Below are positions 58,509 to 58,650 of a stretch of DNA of 58,650 nucleotides, piece after piece. The DNA lies in the NCBI GenBank assembly GCA_949287095.1, contig CASEFA010000012.1:1-58650 (forward strand), in the 5' to 3' direction. The position numbers were made by a program, and so were the translations under genes. The notes under the pieces are model-generated. The model was not told where the DNA came from, did not search any database, and was given only the letters and a program-made list of their open reading frames with translations. This DNA is from an uncultured Bacillota bacterium. Lineage in GTDB: Bacteria; Bacillota; Clostridia; Peptostreptococcales; Anaerovoracaceae. Numbering within the stretch: the stretch's first letter is position 1; every line of letters begins with the position of its first letter.

Positions 58509-58650
58509 AACGGTCTCTATGTGTCTGCGGGATAGTGCTTTGCCTTCACTCGAGTGTGTGAAATAATTTCTGTAAATTATCTCTTCCATGGTAATTAAGG
58601 TGAGAAATTGCCTGAACGGCAGATTCAGTTTTACATATTCAATTTAAAAT
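58509..58650. other. Right edge of window, no gene seen
   Basis: AT-rich sequence with no recognised gene, tRNA or hairpin. Confidence 0.3.

Overview
The window reads as a chromosome segment of a low-to-mid-GC Gram-positive anaerobe (Bacillota, class Clostridia). Evidence: strong AGGAGG-type ribosome binding sites, consensus sigma-A promoters, a pyrK-pyrD-pyrF-pyrE-pyrB-pyrI operon, VanY-type and BcrA/MacB-type exporters, sigma-54 dependent transporter operons and a butyrate/4-hydroxybutyrate-type CoA-transferase. The many peptidases, amidohydrolases and peptide/carboxylate transporters suggest an amino-acid or peptide fermenter, perhaps near Anaerovoracaceae/Peptostreptococcales; that placement is an inference.

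Layout. 1-750: the 3' end of a bacterial class C group II intron, a hairpin array with 43-bp phasing, and the decayed stubs of a divergent flavin-reductase/HxlR pair. 752-4202: response regulator, ABC exporter and histidine kinase. 4166-8767: ferredoxin-like protein, DUF234-type ATPase, DNA alkyl-transferase, nucleotidyltransferase and HAD phosphatase. 8811-15020: a sigma-54 activator, amidohydrolase, M20 peptidase and a YfcC-type carrier preceded by a -24/-12 promoter. 15094-22001: a three-gene operon led by a 1606-residue fusion (HD, HEAT-like, NMN-adenylyltransferase-like, GNAT-like, phosphoribosyltransferase-like) followed by a lactate/malate-dehydrogenase-like and a flavodoxin-like protein. 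22337-27001: pyrimidine operon with a pyrL-like leader ORF running into a terminator. 27073-32521: VanY-like peptidase, Lrp regulator, second sigma-54 activator, serine hydrolase. 32638-38225: a dipeptide/oligopeptide ABC operon behind a second -24/-12 promoter. 38498-44701: leader peptide plus membrane protein, GntR regulator, rpsF-ssb-rpsR, amidohydrolase, lipoprotein, DUF2284 and HAD-IIA proteins. 45387-49331: alr, purA, purB. 49579-54312: two ATPase-permease fusion exporters. 54397-55755: CoA-transferase. 55946-56021: tRNA-Arg(CCT).

The last 2.6 kb, directly after the tRNA, is a prophage-derived graveyard with a repeated logic. Three different toxin-like C-terminal fragments lack their N-terminal carrier protein, and each overlaps a small intact downstream gene that looks like its immunity gene. 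One toxin resembles polymorphic toxin type 50. The array contains two truncated copies of a phage Prp-like cysteine protease and an inverted portal-protein 3' end. This fits displaced C-terminal cassettes of a phage minor head protein, and is the best candidate here for a little-described system.

The most novel-looking items are this cassette array, the 1606-residue fusion operon, the pyrL-like attenuation leader without a visible PyrR element, and the phased hairpin array at the left end. All functional statements come from reading motifs by eye; no database search was run.
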